This document shows, piece after piece, positions 62,031 through 64,000 of a stretch of 64,000 nucleotides of DNA. Positions within the stretch are counted from its first letter, which is position 1. Each line of letters begins with the position of its first letter. Under the pieces are notes generated by a model. It was not told the origin of the DNA, did no database searches, and was given only the letters and a program-made list of their open reading frames with translations. Origin of the DNA: Bryum argenteum (lineage: Eukaryota; Streptophyta; Bryopsida; Bryales; Bryaceae); contig CM073330.1 in assembly GCA_037043015.1 (NCBI GenBank), positions 11,612,512 through 11,676,511 on the forward strand, read 5' to 3'. A program made the translations under genes and the position numbers.

Positions 62031-62177
62031 ATCGCGACATACAAGAATGGTAACATTGTGCGAAATTTGAAAACGTTTGCACCAACATACGTGTTCTTAG
62101 ATATTGTCATTCATGATATTTATATTTTATTTTTTTTGTAGTTTAATTTTTAATGCGGCTTGTGTTTCAAGATGACC

Positions 62178-62450
62178 TTAACCCCTAAAGGTCCAAGAAA
62201 GCGGAAATCGCTTTTTGGGATTTGTGCAGGAAAGAATGAATCACCAGCCAATTTTGACCATTATAATCTCAAAACTGGGGAAAAATTAACGGTTCAAAAT
62301 TGACATTCGAGAAAAGGATCAAGTTAAATTCAAGATCCTACGGTTGGATCTTCTAATCAATGCTTAGATTGAGTTTCTTTGCACATGAAGTAGAAGAAGG
62401 TTCGTTTTGATAATTTAAACAATTTTGTATCAAGGACCTTTAGGGGTTAA
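62178..62450. mobile_element. TTAA-flanked piggyBac-like MITE, 265 bp
   Basis: TTAA-CCCCTAAAGGTCC at the left and GGACCTTTAGGGG-TTAA at the right: perfect 13-bp terminal inverted repeats and perfect TTAA on both sides. It is the best-preserved member of the family here. Non-coding. Confidence 0.85.
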
Positions 62451-64000
62451 TCGTGAAGTTGAAAAGGGTCCACCGTAAACAATTGGACTATCGAGTTACA
62501 TCTCTTGTTGATCTTAGAGTTTGTTTTTTTTAAATGTATCTTTTTAACATGACCATTCATGCATTGAACTTCCTCGTATATTTAAGAGATTGACCCTCAA
62601 AATTTAAAAGGGAAAACATGGCATGTTGAAATGTGGCCAATGATACAATACTTTCTCACTCACTTAATTTGCCCAAAACGAATCCACCTTAATGGGATTT
62701 TACTTTCTTTTTCAAATGAGCTAGGAATAGAAAAATACATTCCTTGCATAATTTAAAACATTAAGAATATTTACCTATTGTTAAAACTAGCAAATAAATT
62801 TGGAGTTGGGGGACAAAGAATAAATGTTTTAGGAGTAGGTGGGGGGGAAGTATTAGCAAAAGTATGTATATACCCATGTACCTTGGAGCAACATTAGCAA
62901 TAATAGTCCGTTTTCCTTCATTTGAATCATTGAGGAAAGTTCCAAATTTGAGCACGAAAAACAAACTTACCAAAATAAGTGGTCAGCGATTTCACCATGG
63001 GCCATCCCAAAATTAATCCGCGCGCATGATGGCTATGGTGGGTCCATTTAAAATGATACCCCAAATATAGTGCTGTCCGAATTTAAAAAGGGGCGCACAC
63101 AAGATTTGATTTTCGGGCCCCCCACCCAAACTTATATGTGTTTTTTCCTATTGGAGGGCGGGCCTTGGGATCGCCAGACCATAGGGTGCTTTTATGGTCC
63201 ATATAGACCGATTTTGATTTTGCAATTCGTTAAAAAAAGGCATACCCCCCTCGTAGATGGTCAATGATGACAATTTTGTTTCCATTGGTGGGTTTTGCGT
63301 AAAATTGCTTTAAATGGTATCCTTCCTTAGGAGGGAAAATTTGTTTTTTAAAAAATTGGGTCATTCTTGTAGTACTACAATAGTAGCATGCAAAAAAGTC
63401 CACCATGGTTTGTTTTGATGCATGTTTGACTCATTATTTCCGCAAAGAAACAAAACATGGTCATGTTTTGATAATTAATTATGAAGGAGAGCGAGCATCT
63501 TGAATGTTGGACGCGCATGTATAAAGTTTAATAACTTGGTAGAAATTTAGATTTGAAGACGTGCTCGGAGAATTAGAAAAGCATGTGAAACTTGAGGACT
63601 TAAATTTGTTACTTGTGGAGTTTTGTTTGTGATACGATTTATCTAAGGTGTCAAGCTATACATGAGTTTTGATCGTATAACAAGAGATTGTAATAACATC
63701 ATATGAGAAATATTCTCTTCTATTTCTATTGGTTTGTGTTCATTTGGTGCCGATTTTTTGATGATTATTATTATTATTATTATTATCATTATTATTATTA
63801 TTATTATTATGTTTTTTCCCCGGAAATGAGTATTGAATTGTCCTAAGGGACGCTTTACATGGGGAGTCAAGGCCAACAAATCTCCAAGCCAATTCACTCA
63901 CATTTTGAGCCCAATTGGCTTCATGGGCCACTTGGAGAACACATCAAACAATTAATAAAGTGGGGGCCAATTCCCCTATGTGTAAAGCCCTTGGGGCCGA
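62451..64000. other. AT-rich intergenic with an (ATT)n microsatellite
   Basis: A trinucleotide (ATT)n tract with one interruption lies at 63763-63810. Nothing else was recognised up to the window end. Confidence 0.5.

Overview
The window looks like nuclear DNA of a non-seed land plant, most likely a bryophyte (moss or liverwort). Plant-type CLASP, a type-B response regulator with a GARP/Myb domain and a plant HTATSF1/ELF9-like splicing factor show a land plant. A membrane class III nucleotide cyclase argues against flowering plants, which lack that enzyme class. Introns are mostly short (80-250 bp) with canonical GT-AG borders, and intergenic DNA is AT-rich and full of small transposons and tandem repeats. 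The species assignment is inference.

Left part (1-31.9 kb), gene-rich. A nucleotide cyclase (5' end outside the window) runs to about 4.54 kb; its N-terminal half reads as a voltage-sensor-like four-helix domain. From 6.5 to 20.6 kb lies a rearranged block built from copies of one kinase gene family and one type-B response regulator: a short kinase-less family member (8313-7282, minus), a truncated response regulator (9371-10775, plus) that runs into a kinase-gene fragment, a collapsed family locus (about 13775-12900, minus), and an intact kinase (17703-20528, plus). The collapsed locus and the intact kinase face away from each other across an inverted repeat that holds MITEs in its spacer and in one arm. 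CLASP (31879-21663, minus, 22 coding exons reconstructed) follows, with a leader made of tandem copies of its own start region.

Middle part (32-52.5 kb). ELF9/HTATSF1 (42913-38976, minus, 11 coding exons, all intron phases close) stands among AT-rich repeats. Several elements end in CCCCTAAACG-like inverted repeats flanked by TTAA, the hallmark of piggyBac-type transposons, and there is one Stowaway-type MITE.

Right part (52.8-64 kb). The full-length type-B response regulator (55374-52816, minus, 666 aa) is the relative of the truncated copy at 9.4 kb. The rest is tandem arrays, two more TTAA elements and microsatellites, with no gene recognised.

Functionally the genes are not one pathway: cyclic-nucleotide signalling, cytokinin-type phosphorelay transcription, a membrane-linked kinase family, microtubule plus-end dynamics and U2 snRNP-associated splicing. 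The active part is the duplicated kinase/response-regulator block. All exon coordinates come from reading splice signals and frames by eye.
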